Positions 25,479 to 33,688 of a DNA stretch of 64,000 bases are shown piece after piece; position 1 is the stretch's first letter, and each line of letters starts with the position of its first letter. Origin of the DNA: Bin55 sp963664665 (GTDB lineage Bacteria > Pseudomonadota > Gammaproteobacteria > Pseudomonadales > Azotimanducaceae); the NCBI GenBank assembly GCA_963664665.2, contig CAXXMH010000004.1:124001-188000 (forward strand), in the 5' to 3' direction. The notes beneath the pieces were generated by a model. That model worked only from the letters and a program-made list of their open reading frames with translations. It did not search any database and had not been told where the DNA came from. The translations under genes and the position numbers were made by a program.

Positions 25479-26025
25479 GCGAGTCAAGGCATTCACTTGC
25501 AAATGGAGCATTGGGTGGATTGGCTTCTCGCTCATGCTGTGCTCGGTTCCGGCAATCGCTCAGTCCTCTGTGCTAGCCGAGATTCCTCACACTGATAAGA
25601 CGCTTCTACAGGTATCTGAAAGCGCACTGGCGAAACCTATTACGACTCCCTCCGGAGCGGAACTTTCGGTCGAACGGAAAGGCGAACTGGTTCGTTTTAC
25701 CGCTGCATATGAAGGGGTGCTCACACGCAGCGACTGGTACCAGACGACACGTAGCAAGCCTTGGGTTGTATTCGAAACACGTTCGAGTAAGTTTTTTGAA
25801 GTCGACAATCGAGTTCTCGTCACGCTCTCCAATCCTAAGCAACTTGAAGTCGTGGCAGACGAGGTCGATGCCATCAAAGCTAAGCAATATCCTGGTCTCG
25901 GTTACTCAATCATCTGGCTTCAGGCTGATCGGGATCCTATCGGGACCGTAAAGCGGCTGCAAGCCGATCAACGCGTCGAACGAGCGGAACTTCAGCTCAA
26001 ACGGCCAAAAATGTTTCCCCTTTGA
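25450..26025 (+). CDS. Exported propeptide-like protein preceding an S8 protease
   Basis: A 191-residue protein with a very basic start (KRASRRRRVK), a hydrophobic segment and signal cleavage near PAIAQSS. The C-terminal third (YSIIWLQADRDPIGTVKRL then QRVERAELQLKRP) resembles the final strand of subtilisin-type inhibitor prodomains, which in related proteases is fused ahead of the catalytic domain. Here it is a separate cistron whose stop overlaps the TTG start of the S8 protease by four bases. I infer a chaperone or inhibitor acting in trans; homology is from pattern only. Confidence 0.65.
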   Translation: MWQKRASRRRRVKAFTCKWSIGWIGFSLMLCSVPAIAQSSVLAEIPHTDKTLLQVSESALAKPITTPSGAELSVERKGELVRFTAAYEGVLTRSDWYQTTRSKPWVVFETRSSKFFEVDNRVLVTLSNPKQLEVVADEVDAIKAKQYPGLGYSIIWLQADRDPIGTVKRLQADQRVERAELQLKRPKMFPL

Positions 26026-28550
26026 TATCGAGTCCTAACGGTCTTGCATCGTGGCGCGCGGTTGCAGTCATATGTATGGGAATCGTCGCACTTCTGCTAC
26101 CCAACGGATGTGGGTCGTCAAGTTCGAGTAACGGTCCAGACCCAGTTCCGCCGCTAACTCCTGTTATGGCCACCATCACAGCAGCGGAGACCCAGCTAGT
26201 CGAGGGGCGTTCAAATGAAGTTGACATCTGGGTTGATCTAACCCCACAAGTTAATAGGAATGTTTCGGTCAGTCTGCGTTTTGATGGTACTGCAACACGT
26301 AATCTTGACTTCGAAATAGATGACGATGTGCTCTCCTTCAGTCCGAACCAGTTACGGGCAACTACCAGATTGCGTGCACTCGATGACTGGTTACCTGAAG
26401 ATACGGAATCGCTCACCATTCGAATGGCCGAATTCTCGGTAGCGACGTCCGCAGGCGTTCCATCGACTGTGACAATCGCGGTTGAAGATAACCTAGACGC
26501 ACCTCTTACAAAGGCGGATAAATTAGGAGGAGGCGACCTCTTCGTCAGGGCTAGTGCGAGTTTTAATCAAGAATCAGCCACGATTGAGGTCCGCGTGATA
26601 AATCGGGGTGCGGCAAGCTCTTCGGCTACAAACGGCTATGTTGGGAGCTATCGTTTAGCTCGACCGGGAGAGCTTGATCGTACCGCAATAGAGCAAATTG
26701 AGATTGAAGTTCCGCCAATTGATGCACGGTCAAGTTTTCATACGGACGTCACTCTTGATTTGCGTAAATACACTCCAAACGAGACGTATTGGGTCGAAGC
26801 ATCGGTTACCCCGCCACCGGAGGAGCGTTTCGAAGGCGCACTTCCCAATCGACACACTCGTGGATTTACGCTGAATGCGACAGGTGAGATTTTGACGCGT
26901 TGTATTGCGCCAAATCGGGTGCGATCGTCGGAGGGCGGTGATCCCTTGTTCGAGAGTCAGTGGCCTTTACGTAATGTTGGTCAAACTGCGTTTGCCGAGA
27001 ACGGCGGAGAAGCGGCAGAGGATTTGCGTATGAATGACGTGCTCGCGACAGGTGAGCCAACCGGAAAAGGTGTCAACGTCGCAGTCGTTGATACGGGACT
27101 GGAGATTTGTCATCCTGACTTGGCAGAGAACGTTGTTCAAGAAGGTTCATTCAATTTCAAGATCAACGCTGAAGAAACGGAGTCTTGGTACAACGCAGAT
27201 GCCTCTGATCCCTATTTCCCTGGCTCTCGGGGCGACCACGGGACAAGTGTGGCAGGAATTATTGGCGCACACGCCGAAAATGGATTAGGTCTGCGAGGCG
27301 TAGCACCCGATGCGAGCCTATTCGGATTCAATTATTTGGTTGAACAGTGCTGCCTCGAAGACGCTCTAGGCGGGAGTGCGGACGCGCCAAATTCCCAACA
27401 GATTGACGTATTCAACATGAGCTTTGGCTCTCTCGGTTCTCAGTATTACGAGCTCGCGGATGGCATTCTGCGATACGGCACGTCGGAATTACGGGACGGT
27501 CTCGGAGCTATTTATGTCAAAGCGGCTGGAAACGGGTTCCGCTTATGCACCCACTTCATGCACCAAGTCCATCCTACCGTTGGTTGCAATAGCTCAAATG
27601 GGGACCGTTTAAACAACCTACCGTACGTAATCGCCGTGGGCGCACTGAATGCTGCGGGAGCTAGGGCTTCGTATTCAAGTGTCGGAAGCAACCTTTGGAT
27701 TTCTGCTCCAGCGGGTGAGTACGGCGTTCGAGAACCCGCGACAATCACCACGGACCAGTTCGGTCGAAGTCGTGGTTATAGCTCTCGTGGCTCTCGAGGA
27801 ATCGCGTCAAATGAGAATGCGGACCCATTTGGCGACTATTCCAGTACCTTCAACGGGACTTCTGCGGCAGCACCCCACGTGAGTGGCGTCGTTGCGCTAT
27901 TGCTTGAGGTGGAACCCACTCTCACATGGCGTGATGTCAAGCACATTCTGGCTCGAACTGCGCGGCGTCCCGGAGGACTGCTGAATCCGAGAACCGATGT
28001 GCGTGTGATGATTGGCGATCAATTGGTGACGATTTCTCAAGATTGGGTTACCAATGCTGCAGGATTTGACTTTCACAATCACTTTGGTTTCGGCGTTGTT
28101 GATGTCGACGCTGCAATTGCGCTGATAAGGGAAGACTATGAGCCGGATAGCCTTGGCACTCAAATACGTTCTGACTGGTTTACCACTTCATCAGACGGAT
28201 TACAGATTCCCGATCACGATGGTTCCGGCATCGAACAGCAGCTCAACCTCGATTTACCCGCAGGATCGAATGTCGAAGCGATTCAGCTTCATATTGCGGG
28301 TTCGCACGAAAATCTAGTCGATCTGAGTATTCAATTGACGTCTCCATCAGGCACACAGAGCATCTTAAATCCCGTTTTCAACGAAGTTTTGGCGGGGAAT
28401 ATCAGTTTAGATTGGCGTTTGCTCAGCAATGCGTTCTACGGCGAGTCGCCACGTGGCATTTGGACACTCCATATCGTCGACGCAGCTGAAACTGATGTAG
28501 GGACGTTGAATTCTTGGGCACTTCGGGTATGGTATGGTGAACATCCATAG
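26022..28550 (+). CDS. Kexin-like S8 serine protease lipoprotein with Calx-beta and P domains
   Basis: An 842-residue surface protease. The TTG start gives a lipoprotein signal with lipobox LLPNGC and a Ser/Asn/Pro linker. A Calx-beta-like domain (about residues 45-150) and a beta region follow, then the subtilase domain with the marker DPLFESQWPLRN. The triad is Asp357 in AVVDTGLE, His406 in GDHGTSVAG and Ser614 in NGTSAAAPH. A C-terminal P/proprotein-convertase domain (about residues 720-840) contains SPSGTQSIL and WTLHIVDAA. It lacks an N-terminal I9 propeptide of its own; the coupled upstream gene may provide it. It converges on ftsX. Confidence 0.92.
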   Translation: MISSPNGLASWRAVAVICMGIVALLLPNGCGSSSSSNGPDPVPPLTPVMATITAAETQLVEGRSNEVDIWVDLTPQVNRNVSVSLRFDGTATRNLDFEIDDDVLSFSPNQLRATTRLRALDDWLPEDTESLTIRMAEFSVATSAGVPSTVTIAVEDNLDAPLTKADKLGGGDLFVRASASFNQESATIEVRVINRGAASSSATNGYVGSYRLARPGELDRTAIEQIEIEVPPIDARSSFHTDVTLDLRKYTPNETYWVEASVTPPPEERFEGALPNRHTRGFTLNATGEILTRCIAPNRVRSSEGGDPLFESQWPLRNVGQTAFAENGGEAAEDLRMNDVLATGEPTGKGVNVAVVDTGLEICHPDLAENVVQEGSFNFKINAEETESWYNADASDPYFPGSRGDHGTSVAGIIGAHAENGLGLRGVAPDASLFGFNYLVEQCCLEDALGGSADAPNSQQIDVFNMSFGSLGSQYYELADGILRYGTSELRDGLGAIYVKAAGNGFRLCTHFMHQVHPTVGCNSSNGDRLNNLPYVIAVGALNAAGARASYSSVGSNLWISAPAGEYGVREPATITTDQFGRSRGYSSRGSRGIASNENADPFGDYSSTFNGTSAAAPHVSGVVALLLEVEPTLTWRDVKHILARTARRPGGLLNPRTDVRVMIGDQLVTISQDWVTNAAGFDFHNHFGFGVVDVDAAIALIREDYEPDSLGTQIRSDWFTTSSDGLQIPDHDGSGIEQQLNLDLPAGSNVEAIQLHIAGSHENLVDLSIQLTSPSGTQSILNPVFNEVLAGNISLDWRLLSNAFYGESPRGIWTLHIVDAAETDVGTLNSWALRVWYGEHP

Positions 28551-28574
28551 CGTTCGAGAGATTTAGCAATCTAA

Positions 28575-29540
28575 CTAGATTTCCCAGTTCCGTGTGACAC
28601 GCTGAAGGTGGCGCGAAGTCGAGTAGAGCGCACTACTTAAACCAAGTAGCGCTCCCACGGAACAGACAATCCCGACGAACGACCAATCGAGATTTTGTAG
28701 GTCACGTCTAACGCCATAACTAGCTGTTAAAGTGCCCAACGGTTCCTCGACGTAAATCAGCACGAGAGTCAGGAGCACAGCCGCCAAAATGCCACCTAGC
28801 GCGCCGTACATAAACCCACACCAGAGGAAAGGCCCTCGTGTGATTCGTCTGGGGCTGCCGATCACGTGCAGGATGCGGATTTCATGAAATCGTGATTCAA
28901 TCGCAATACGCACAGCCGATGCTGACACGAACAGCGCGAAAAGGCAAAACGTTCCTGCGACGACCCACAGCAATCGATTAAAGATCGTATGAATGGCGCT
29001 GAAACGAACAATGATCTGGGTGTCGTAACTCACTTGATCTACGGTGTCTAACTGCCGAATGAAATCTGTCAGTGTTTCGATTTCGTGAACCTGGATGTTC
29101 TCTTTTACGAAAACGGTTAACGTGTGTGGAAGTGGATTTTCAGGCATCCGATCAGTGAGATCAGGTAAATCAGCAGCGGTCAGGAATTCTTGAAGCGCCA
29201 CGTTTTTGGGGATCAGGAACGCTTCACTTACAAACCCATGGTTTCTGATAGTCTGAGCCGTCGAACTAATTTGTGTCTCGGATGCATCGTTACGAAAAAA
29301 CGTATTGAATCCGCGCTCAGTTGGCCAAGCCAAATCTGCGTAGCTCAAGTAGTCGCGAATCACCCACAGCCCAGAAGGCAAGGCAATCGAGACACCAATT
29401 AACAACATGACGAAAAAAGTCATGACCACATGAAGAAGCATGTGACGCAGCGCTTCTTTGCAGAACCGCACGTGATCACGAATCCATGCGCGCCGGTTCC
29501 GTTTCGTGCGCGGCCAAGGCATTGGGTTTCGGTCGAACAT
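28575..29540 (-). CDS. ftsX: Cell division ABC-type permease FtsX
   Basis: FtsX is the membrane partner of FtsE and controls septal peptidoglycan hydrolases through the divisome. The 321-residue protein has a basic cytoplasmic start, TM1 near residues 35-60, a periplasmic domain (about 65-190) and three C-terminal membrane segments, as in the family. It starts two bases after the ftsE stop and ends the ftsY-ftsE-ftsX operon; rpoH, often next in related genomes, is not present here. Confidence 0.94.
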   Translation of the reverse strand: MFDRNPMPWPRTKRNRRAWIRDHVRFCKEALRHMLLHVVMTFFVMLLIGVSIALPSGLWVIRDYLSYADLAWPTERGFNTFFRNDASETQISSTAQTIRNHGFVSEAFLIPKNVALQEFLTAADLPDLTDRMPENPLPHTLTVFVKENIQVHEIETLTDFIRQLDTVDQVSYDTQIIVRFSAIHTIFNRLLWVVAGTFCLFALFVSASAVRIAIESRFHEIRILHVIGSPRRITRGPFLWCGFMYGALGGILAAVLLTLVLIYVEEPLGTLTASYGVRRDLQNLDWSFVGIVCSVGALLGLSSALYSTSRHLQRVTRNWEI

Positions 29541-29542
29541 TT

Positions 29543-30217
29543 CTACATCAACGTGCTCGCGCCGAGGGTATTCGGTGCGGGCTCAAGCCGGCTGGTGGTG
29601 TCTGCATATTTGGTCAATTCTTCGTCGTGGGAAACCATGATTACCGCGACTCCAAGCGTAGTCTGAAGCTTGAGTAATTCTGTTACGCTACCGGCCAGTT
29701 GGCGATCCAAGTTGCCGGTCGGCTCATCAGCCACGATGATGCGAGGTCTAGTAATCAAGGCTCTTGCAATCGCAACGCGCTGCTGATCCCCGCTTGATAG
29801 GTGTAGAGGCAGCACATCCTCGAATCCCCTCAAACCTACCTCACCCAGTACGGTTACCACACGTTGATGAACTTCCTTTCGTTCCGTGCCCCGTAACCAC
29901 AACCTCATCGCGACGTTTTCAAATACCGTTCGATGTGGAATCAGATTATTCTGCTGGAAAATGGCACCGAGGTGTTGGCGATATAGCGTGAGCTGACGTT
30001 CGGACAGAATGCAAATATTGCATTCGTTGACCCAAATCTCACCGACAGCTGGCTGATATAGTCCGAGGAGTAGATTAAGGAGCGTTGTCTTTCCAGACCC
30101 GGACGGCCCGACGATGAAGTGAAGGGCTCCCTCCTCGATCGAAAGAGAAATGTTCTGCAGGGGCATGGTGCCGTCTGGAAACACATGGTCGACACCATTG
30201 AACTCAATAATCTTCAA
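29543..30217 (-). CDS. ftsE: Cell division ATP-binding protein FtsE
   Basis: The ATPase of the FtsEX complex. Walker A is GPSGSGKTT (residues 37-45), the ABC signature is LSSGDQQRVAIARAL, and Walker B is RIIVADEPTGNLD. The signature has Ser-Gly-Asp-Gln where most FtsE proteins have Ser-Gly-Gly-Glu, a mild divergence. Length (224) is standard. Its ATG overlaps the ftsY stop by four bases. Confidence 0.95.
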   Translation of the reverse strand: MKIIEFNGVDHVFPDGTMPLQNISLSIEEGALHFIVGPSGSGKTTLLNLLLGLYQPAVGEIWVNECNICILSERQLTLYRQHLGAIFQQNNLIPHRTVFENVAMRLWLRGTERKEVHQRVVTVLGEVGLRGFEDVLPLHLSSGDQQRVAIARALITRPRIIVADEPTGNLDRQLAGSVTELLKLQTTLGVAVIMVSHDEELTKYADTTSRLEPAPNTLGASTLM

Positions 30218-31158
30218 GAGACGAACAAACCGTCGACGTAGGCGCGCGCATTGAACGGGTGAAGGTCCTCATGTGCTTCCCCGAGTCCGACGAAATACAG
30301 TGGCAACGGGTTTTCTTCGGCGATTGCTAAGATCACGCCAGCCTTTGCGGACCCATCCAATTTAGTTACTATCAGTCCACTCACCCCGGCGGCATCCTTG
30401 AATTCATGCACTTGCGCAATCGCGTTTTGCCCAATGTTTGCATCCAAGACTAGCAATGTTTCGTGGGGTGCTGCCGGGTCATATCTTTGAAGCACACGAC
30501 GAATTTTTGAGAGTTCGGCCATCAAGTTCGACTTGTTCTGCAATCGCCCAGCGGTGTCAGCAATGACGATGTCAGTTCCACGAGCCCCGGCGGCTTCGAC
30601 GGCGTCGAAAATCACCGAGGCACTATCCGCACCAGGGCGTTGGGATATCACGGGTACGCCCGTACGTTGCCCCCACGCCTGCAACTGTTCGATAGCGGCG
30701 GCTCGATAGGTGTCCCCGGCTGCCAGTAAAACCGAATGTCCCTGTTCTTGCAGGTAGTGACTCAATTTACCGATCGTTGTGGTCTTGCCTACACCATTTA
30801 CGCCAACGACCAGAATAACGAAGGGACGCGATGCCGAGGGTTTGAATTGCTTTTGTAGTGGTTCGACGGTGTTCTCAATGTCGACGCGCAACGCTTGTAT
30901 TGCAGTTTCGCCGTCTTGGAGTTTCCTTCGCCGAATCGCGCGACTTAGATTGTCAAGCAAGCGATCAGTGGCGGCGACGCCTACATCGGAAATCAGCAGT
31001 TGTGTTCGCAGCTCTTCTAATATACCCTCATCGAGTTGCCTCCTGCCCAACAGCAGCGAGCTGATGCCGTTGCCAAATTGTGATCTAGTTTTGGCCAATG
31101 CTCTACTAAACCGCGCAAGGATGCTCTTCCTTTTGGCATGGTTGTGTTGTTCGTTCAA
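30214..31158 (-). CDS. ftsY: Signal recognition particle receptor FtsY
   Basis: FtsY docks SRP-ribosome complexes at the membrane. The 314 residues comprise an N domain (about 15-100) and a GTPase G domain with P-loop GVNGVGKTTTIGKL, the DTAGRLQNKSNLM switch and the TKLDGSAKAG guanine motif. The acidic A domain common in enteric FtsY is essentially absent, giving a short but complete NG protein. First gene of ftsYEX, divergent from rsmD. Confidence 0.96.
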   Translation of the reverse strand: MNEQHNHAKRKSILARFSRALAKTRSQFGNGISSLLLGRRQLDEGILEELRTQLLISDVGVAATDRLLDNLSRAIRRRKLQDGETAIQALRVDIENTVEPLQKQFKPSASRPFVILVVGVNGVGKTTTIGKLSHYLQEQGHSVLLAAGDTYRAAAIEQLQAWGQRTGVPVISQRPGADSASVIFDAVEAAGARGTDIVIADTAGRLQNKSNLMAELSKIRRVLQRYDPAAPHETLLVLDANIGQNAIAQVHEFKDAAGVSGLIVTKLDGSAKAGVILAIAEENPLPLYFVGLGEAHEDLHPFNARAYVDGLFVS

Positions 31159-31187
31159 GCGAATCTCGAATCTGGGTGAATGAGCTA

Positions 31188-31802
31188 ATGGCGGATGTGA
31201 AACGACGTGAGTCGTTAGACGGAAGGTGGCGGCGAGGTCGACGTAACCACGCTGGGCATGTGCGAATTATTGCGGGTGAGTGGCGCGGACGCCGTGTTTC
31301 TGTTGCCACCCGACCTCAGCTACGACCCACGCCTAACCGACTGCGTGAAACCTTATTTAACTGGCTTGGCGATCGAGTTCGTGGCTGTCAGGTGCTTGAT
31401 CTCTACGCCGGGACAGGGATACTAGGGTTTGAGTCGCTTTCGCGTGGCGCTCACCACGCGACATTTGTCGAAAACGATCGCCGAACCTTAGTGAAGCTAC
31501 GAGAGACGTGTCAGCAGTTTGATCTGGTAGCAGCTCAAGCGGCGGTCATCGAAGCGAACGCGGTGAAGTGGTTAGAACGAAACCGCACACCGTGGGATAT
31601 CGTCTTTCTTGACCCGCCGTTCCACGCGATTCGAGACTATCGACGCCTACTAGGCGTGATAAGCGCACATCTTTCGGATAGCGGCATCGTTTATGTCGAG
31701 AGCGCTTCACGTGGCGACGCCGTTTCTTGTCCATTAGACGAATGGAAATCCAAGGAAATCGGCGAGGTAAGGATTCAGCTCTTTAGACGACCCACTCAAT
31801 GA
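31188..31802 (+). CDS. rsmD: 16S rRNA (guanine966-N2)-methyltransferase
   Basis: RsmD methylates G966 of 16S rRNA. Motif I is DLYAGTGILGFESLSRGA and the catalytic N-methylase motif is VFLDPPFH. The start VRIIAGEWRGRR is typical, but about 25 Arg-rich residues precede it; I chose the ATG at 31188, with a GTG at 31176 as an alternative. Divergent from ftsY, as in many gammaproteobacteria, and followed by coaD. Confidence 0.94.
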   Translation: MADVKRRESLDGRWRRGRRNHAGHVRIIAGEWRGRRVSVATRPQLRPTPNRLRETLFNWLGDRVRGCQVLDLYAGTGILGFESLSRGAHHATFVENDRRTLVKLRETCQQFDLVAAQAAVIEANAVKWLERNRTPWDIVFLDPPFHAIRDYRRLLGVISAHLSDSGIVYVESASRGDAVSCPLDEWKSKEIGEVRIQLFRRPTQ

Positions 31803-31865
31803 CCGTCATAGCTGAAAGCTACCGCTACAATCCGTTGCTTCTTTTAGTCAGCAGAAGTCTCAGGC

Positions 31866-32333
31866 GTGTCCACGGTTGTCTATCCTGGCAGTTTTAATCC
31901 GATCACTTTTGGGCACGCAAATATCGTTGAGCGCGGCCTAAAGCTATTCGATCACGTTGTCGTTGCAATAGGTACGTCTGCCGATAAGGATCCTGATATT
32001 GAATTGCATGATCGTATCGAGCTCTGTCGAGAGGCGCTAAAAGAGTTTGGCAGTCGCGTATCAGTCGAAGGATTCAATACGCTGCTGGTGGAATTCGTAC
32101 GTGAACACGGTACTACATTCGTCCTACGTGGGTTGCGCACGGTAACGGACTACGACTACGAGTTCCAAATGCTTGAGATGAACCAGGCGTTGGATCCGTC
32201 AATCGAATACGTGTTATTGCCCACGTCGAATGAATGGTCTCACGTCTCTTCTACTCGAGTGCGAGAAATTGCGTCTTTTGGAGGCGACGTGTCGGCGTTC
32301 GTAGCGCCGTGTGTGGTCGACTATTACCGGTAA
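31866..32333 (+). CDS. coaD: Phosphopantetheine adenylyltransferase
   Basis: CoaD adenylates 4'-phosphopantetheine to dephospho-CoA. The GTG start gives 155 residues, the usual length. The nucleotidyltransferase motif is YPGSFNPITFGHANI (the T/HxGH site read as TFGH) and the second motif is SSTRVREIASFGG. It is convergent with mutM. coaBC, the preceding pathway step, is nearby at 35127. Confidence 0.96.
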   Translation: MSTVVYPGSFNPITFGHANIVERGLKLFDHVVVAIGTSADKDPDIELHDRIELCREALKEFGSRVSVEGFNTLLVEFVREHGTTFVLRGLRTVTDYDYEFQMLEMNQALDPSIEYVLLPTSNEWSHVSSTRVREIASFGGDVSAFVAPCVVDYYR

Positions 32334-32344
32334 CTAGGCTCCAA

Positions 32345-33160
32345 TTAGCGGCGCTGACAGTTCGGGCAGAATACGGTTTGACGCTGTCCCAGCACGATTC
32401 CCATTAGTTCTTTCTCGCACTGAACACAGGGCTTACCCGCACGGCCATATACATCGAGTTCCAAAGCGAAGTAGCCGGGCTGGCCATCGAATCCGACGAA
32501 ATCACGAAGCGTAGTACCGCCGGCATCGATCGCTCGTCGCAGGATCCTCTTGATCGCATCCGCTAGACGTTCGTATCGTAATTTGGAAATCGATCCTGCG
32601 CGTGTTGTAGGTCTGATCCGTGCAAGGAATAAGGCTTCATTAGCGTAGATATTGCCTACGCCTACGACAATATGAGCGTCCATGATGAAGTTCTTAACGG
32701 GTGACTTCCGTTGACGGGATTGTTGGTAGAGCAAAGCGCCGTCAAACTCGTCGCTCAGCGGTTCGACGCCGAGGTCAATGAGTAGCGGGTGCTCAAGGGC
32801 ATTCTGTTCACACCAGTGTACGCTACCAAAACGACGGGGATCGTTGAAACGTAGAACCCGGTCGCCTTGAAAATGGAAGTCGATGTGGTCATGCGGTAGT
32901 AGCTCAGTATGCGGACGCACCACCCTTAGGTGTCCGCTCATACCTAAGTGAAGCAGTAAGACGCCGTGGTCGAACGATAGTAAGAGATATTTCCCGCGAC
33001 GATCAACGTAATTGAGTTTTTGCCCAACAATATCGTTGGCGGGTAAATCGACTGGCCAGCGAAATCTGTTCTCGCGAATCTCGAGGTCTTCTAGCTGATA
33101 TCCGACAAGTGCGCGTGCGATGCCGCGCCTAGTTGTCTCGACCTCAGGGAGTTCGGGTAT
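32345..33160 (-). CDS. mutM: Formamidopyrimidine-DNA glycosylase with an ATA in place of the start ATG
   Basis: Fpg/MutM excises 8-oxoguanine; its N-terminal Pro, exposed after Met removal, is the nucleophile. The full family sequence is present in one open frame, beginning PELPEVETTRRG and ending in a zinc finger (CVQCEKEL then CPNCQRR), 271 codons in all. However, the codon before the essential Pro is ATA (33158-33160). The only codon between it and the rpmG stop TAA is ACC, and no ATG, GTG or TTG occurs nearby downstream. The first ATG, at 32941, would delete the catalytic N-terminus. So either AUA initiates, the gene is newly inactive, or the base is an error. It follows rpmB-rpmG in an operon. 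Confidence 0.85.
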   Translation of the reverse strand: MPELPEVETTRRGIARALVGYQLEDLEIRENRFRWPVDLPANDIVGQKLNYVDRRGKYLLLSFDHGVLLLHLGMSGHLRVVRPHTELLPHDHIDFHFQGDRVLRFNDPRRFGSVHWCEQNALEHPLLIDLGVEPLSDEFDGALLYQQSRQRKSPVKNFIMDAHIVVGVGNIYANEALFLARIRPTTRAGSISKLRYERLADAIKRILRRAIDAGGTTLRDFVGFDGQPGYFALELDVYGRAGKPCVQCEKELMGIVLGQRQTVFCPNCQRR

Positions 33161-33163
33161 GGT

Positions 33164-33328
33164 TTATTTAAGCCGAGTTTCGTTGTAGATAACGTGCTTA
33201 CGTGCGACCGGATCGTATTTTCGCATCTCGAGCTTTCCCGGGGTATTCTGTTTGTTCTTGTCTGTTGTGTAAAAGTGTCCCGTTCCGGCGCTCGATTCCA
33301 ACTTGACCTTTTCGCGTTTACTAGCCAT
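33164..33328 (-). CDS. rpmG: 50S ribosomal protein L33
   Basis: A 54-residue basic protein starting MASKREKVKLESS, with the L33 features GTGHFYTTDKN, KLEMRKYDPVARKH and YNETRLK. Its ATG shares one base with the rpmB stop (TGATG), giving tight coupling. Its TAA stop is followed after three bases by the mutM coding region. Lengths and order rpmB-rpmG-mutM are typical of gammaproteobacteria. Confidence 0.95.
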   Translation of the reverse strand: MASKREKVKLESSAGTGHFYTTDKNKQNTPGKLEMRKYDPVARKHVIYNETRLK

Positions 33329-33564
33329 CAGACTTTAACTCCCTGATTTCGTAAATCTGTCAATACCGCATCGATTCCTTTCTTGTCAACGATGCGCATA
33401 CCTGCTTTTGACAACGTGAGCTTCACATAGCGATTTTCGCTGTCAACCCAAAAACGATGCGTGTGAAGATTTGGGTTAAATCGTCGCTTTGTGCGATTCT
33501 TGGCGTGAGAGACGTTGTTTCCGGTCATAGGTTTTTTTCCTGTGACCTGACATACTCGAGACAT
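33328..33564 (-). CDS. rpmB: 50S ribosomal protein L28
   Basis: A 78-residue protein with the L28 signature MSRVCQVTGKKP then GNNVSHAKNRTKRRF and the C-terminal KAGMRIVDKKGIDAV. First gene of rpmB-rpmG-mutM. Insertion element 2 starts about 80 bp upstream of its start codon, so the element may have displaced or replaced part of its promoter region. Confidence 0.97.
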   Translation of the reverse strand: MSRVCQVTGKKPMTGNNVSHAKNRTKRRFNPNLHTHRFWVDSENRYVKLTLSKAGMRIVDKKGIDAVLTDLRNQGVKV

Positions 33565-33647
33565 GACAGTCGAGATTTAGATTGAGGCGTGAATTAAACT
33601 GAAATCATGGGCGATGCGCAAACCGAAATCGCACATTTGTGAAATTA

Positions 33648-33672
33648 GGGGACTTATGTACTAAACTAGACA
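33648..33672 (+). repeat. Element 2 inverted repeat, tnpB 3' side
   Basis: A 25-bp end matching the reverse complement of 34971-34995 with four mismatches. The tnpB stop codon (33666-33668) lies inside it, the same layout as in element 1. Confidence 0.85.
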
Positions 33673-33688
33673 TGTGCAGTTTTAGTAC
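33658..33688 (-). ncRNA. Right-end hairpin of element 2, candidate omega-RNA 3' stem
   Basis: GTACTAAAC (33658-33666) pairs with GTTTTAGTAC (33679-33688) with one bulged base and a 12-nt loop. It spans the last codons of tnpB and its stop. TnpB guide RNAs come from the 3' end of tnpB and the right end, so this stem is the likely scaffold end. The guide would then start outside the element, reading TAATTTCACAAATG on the minus strand. Confidence 0.5.
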
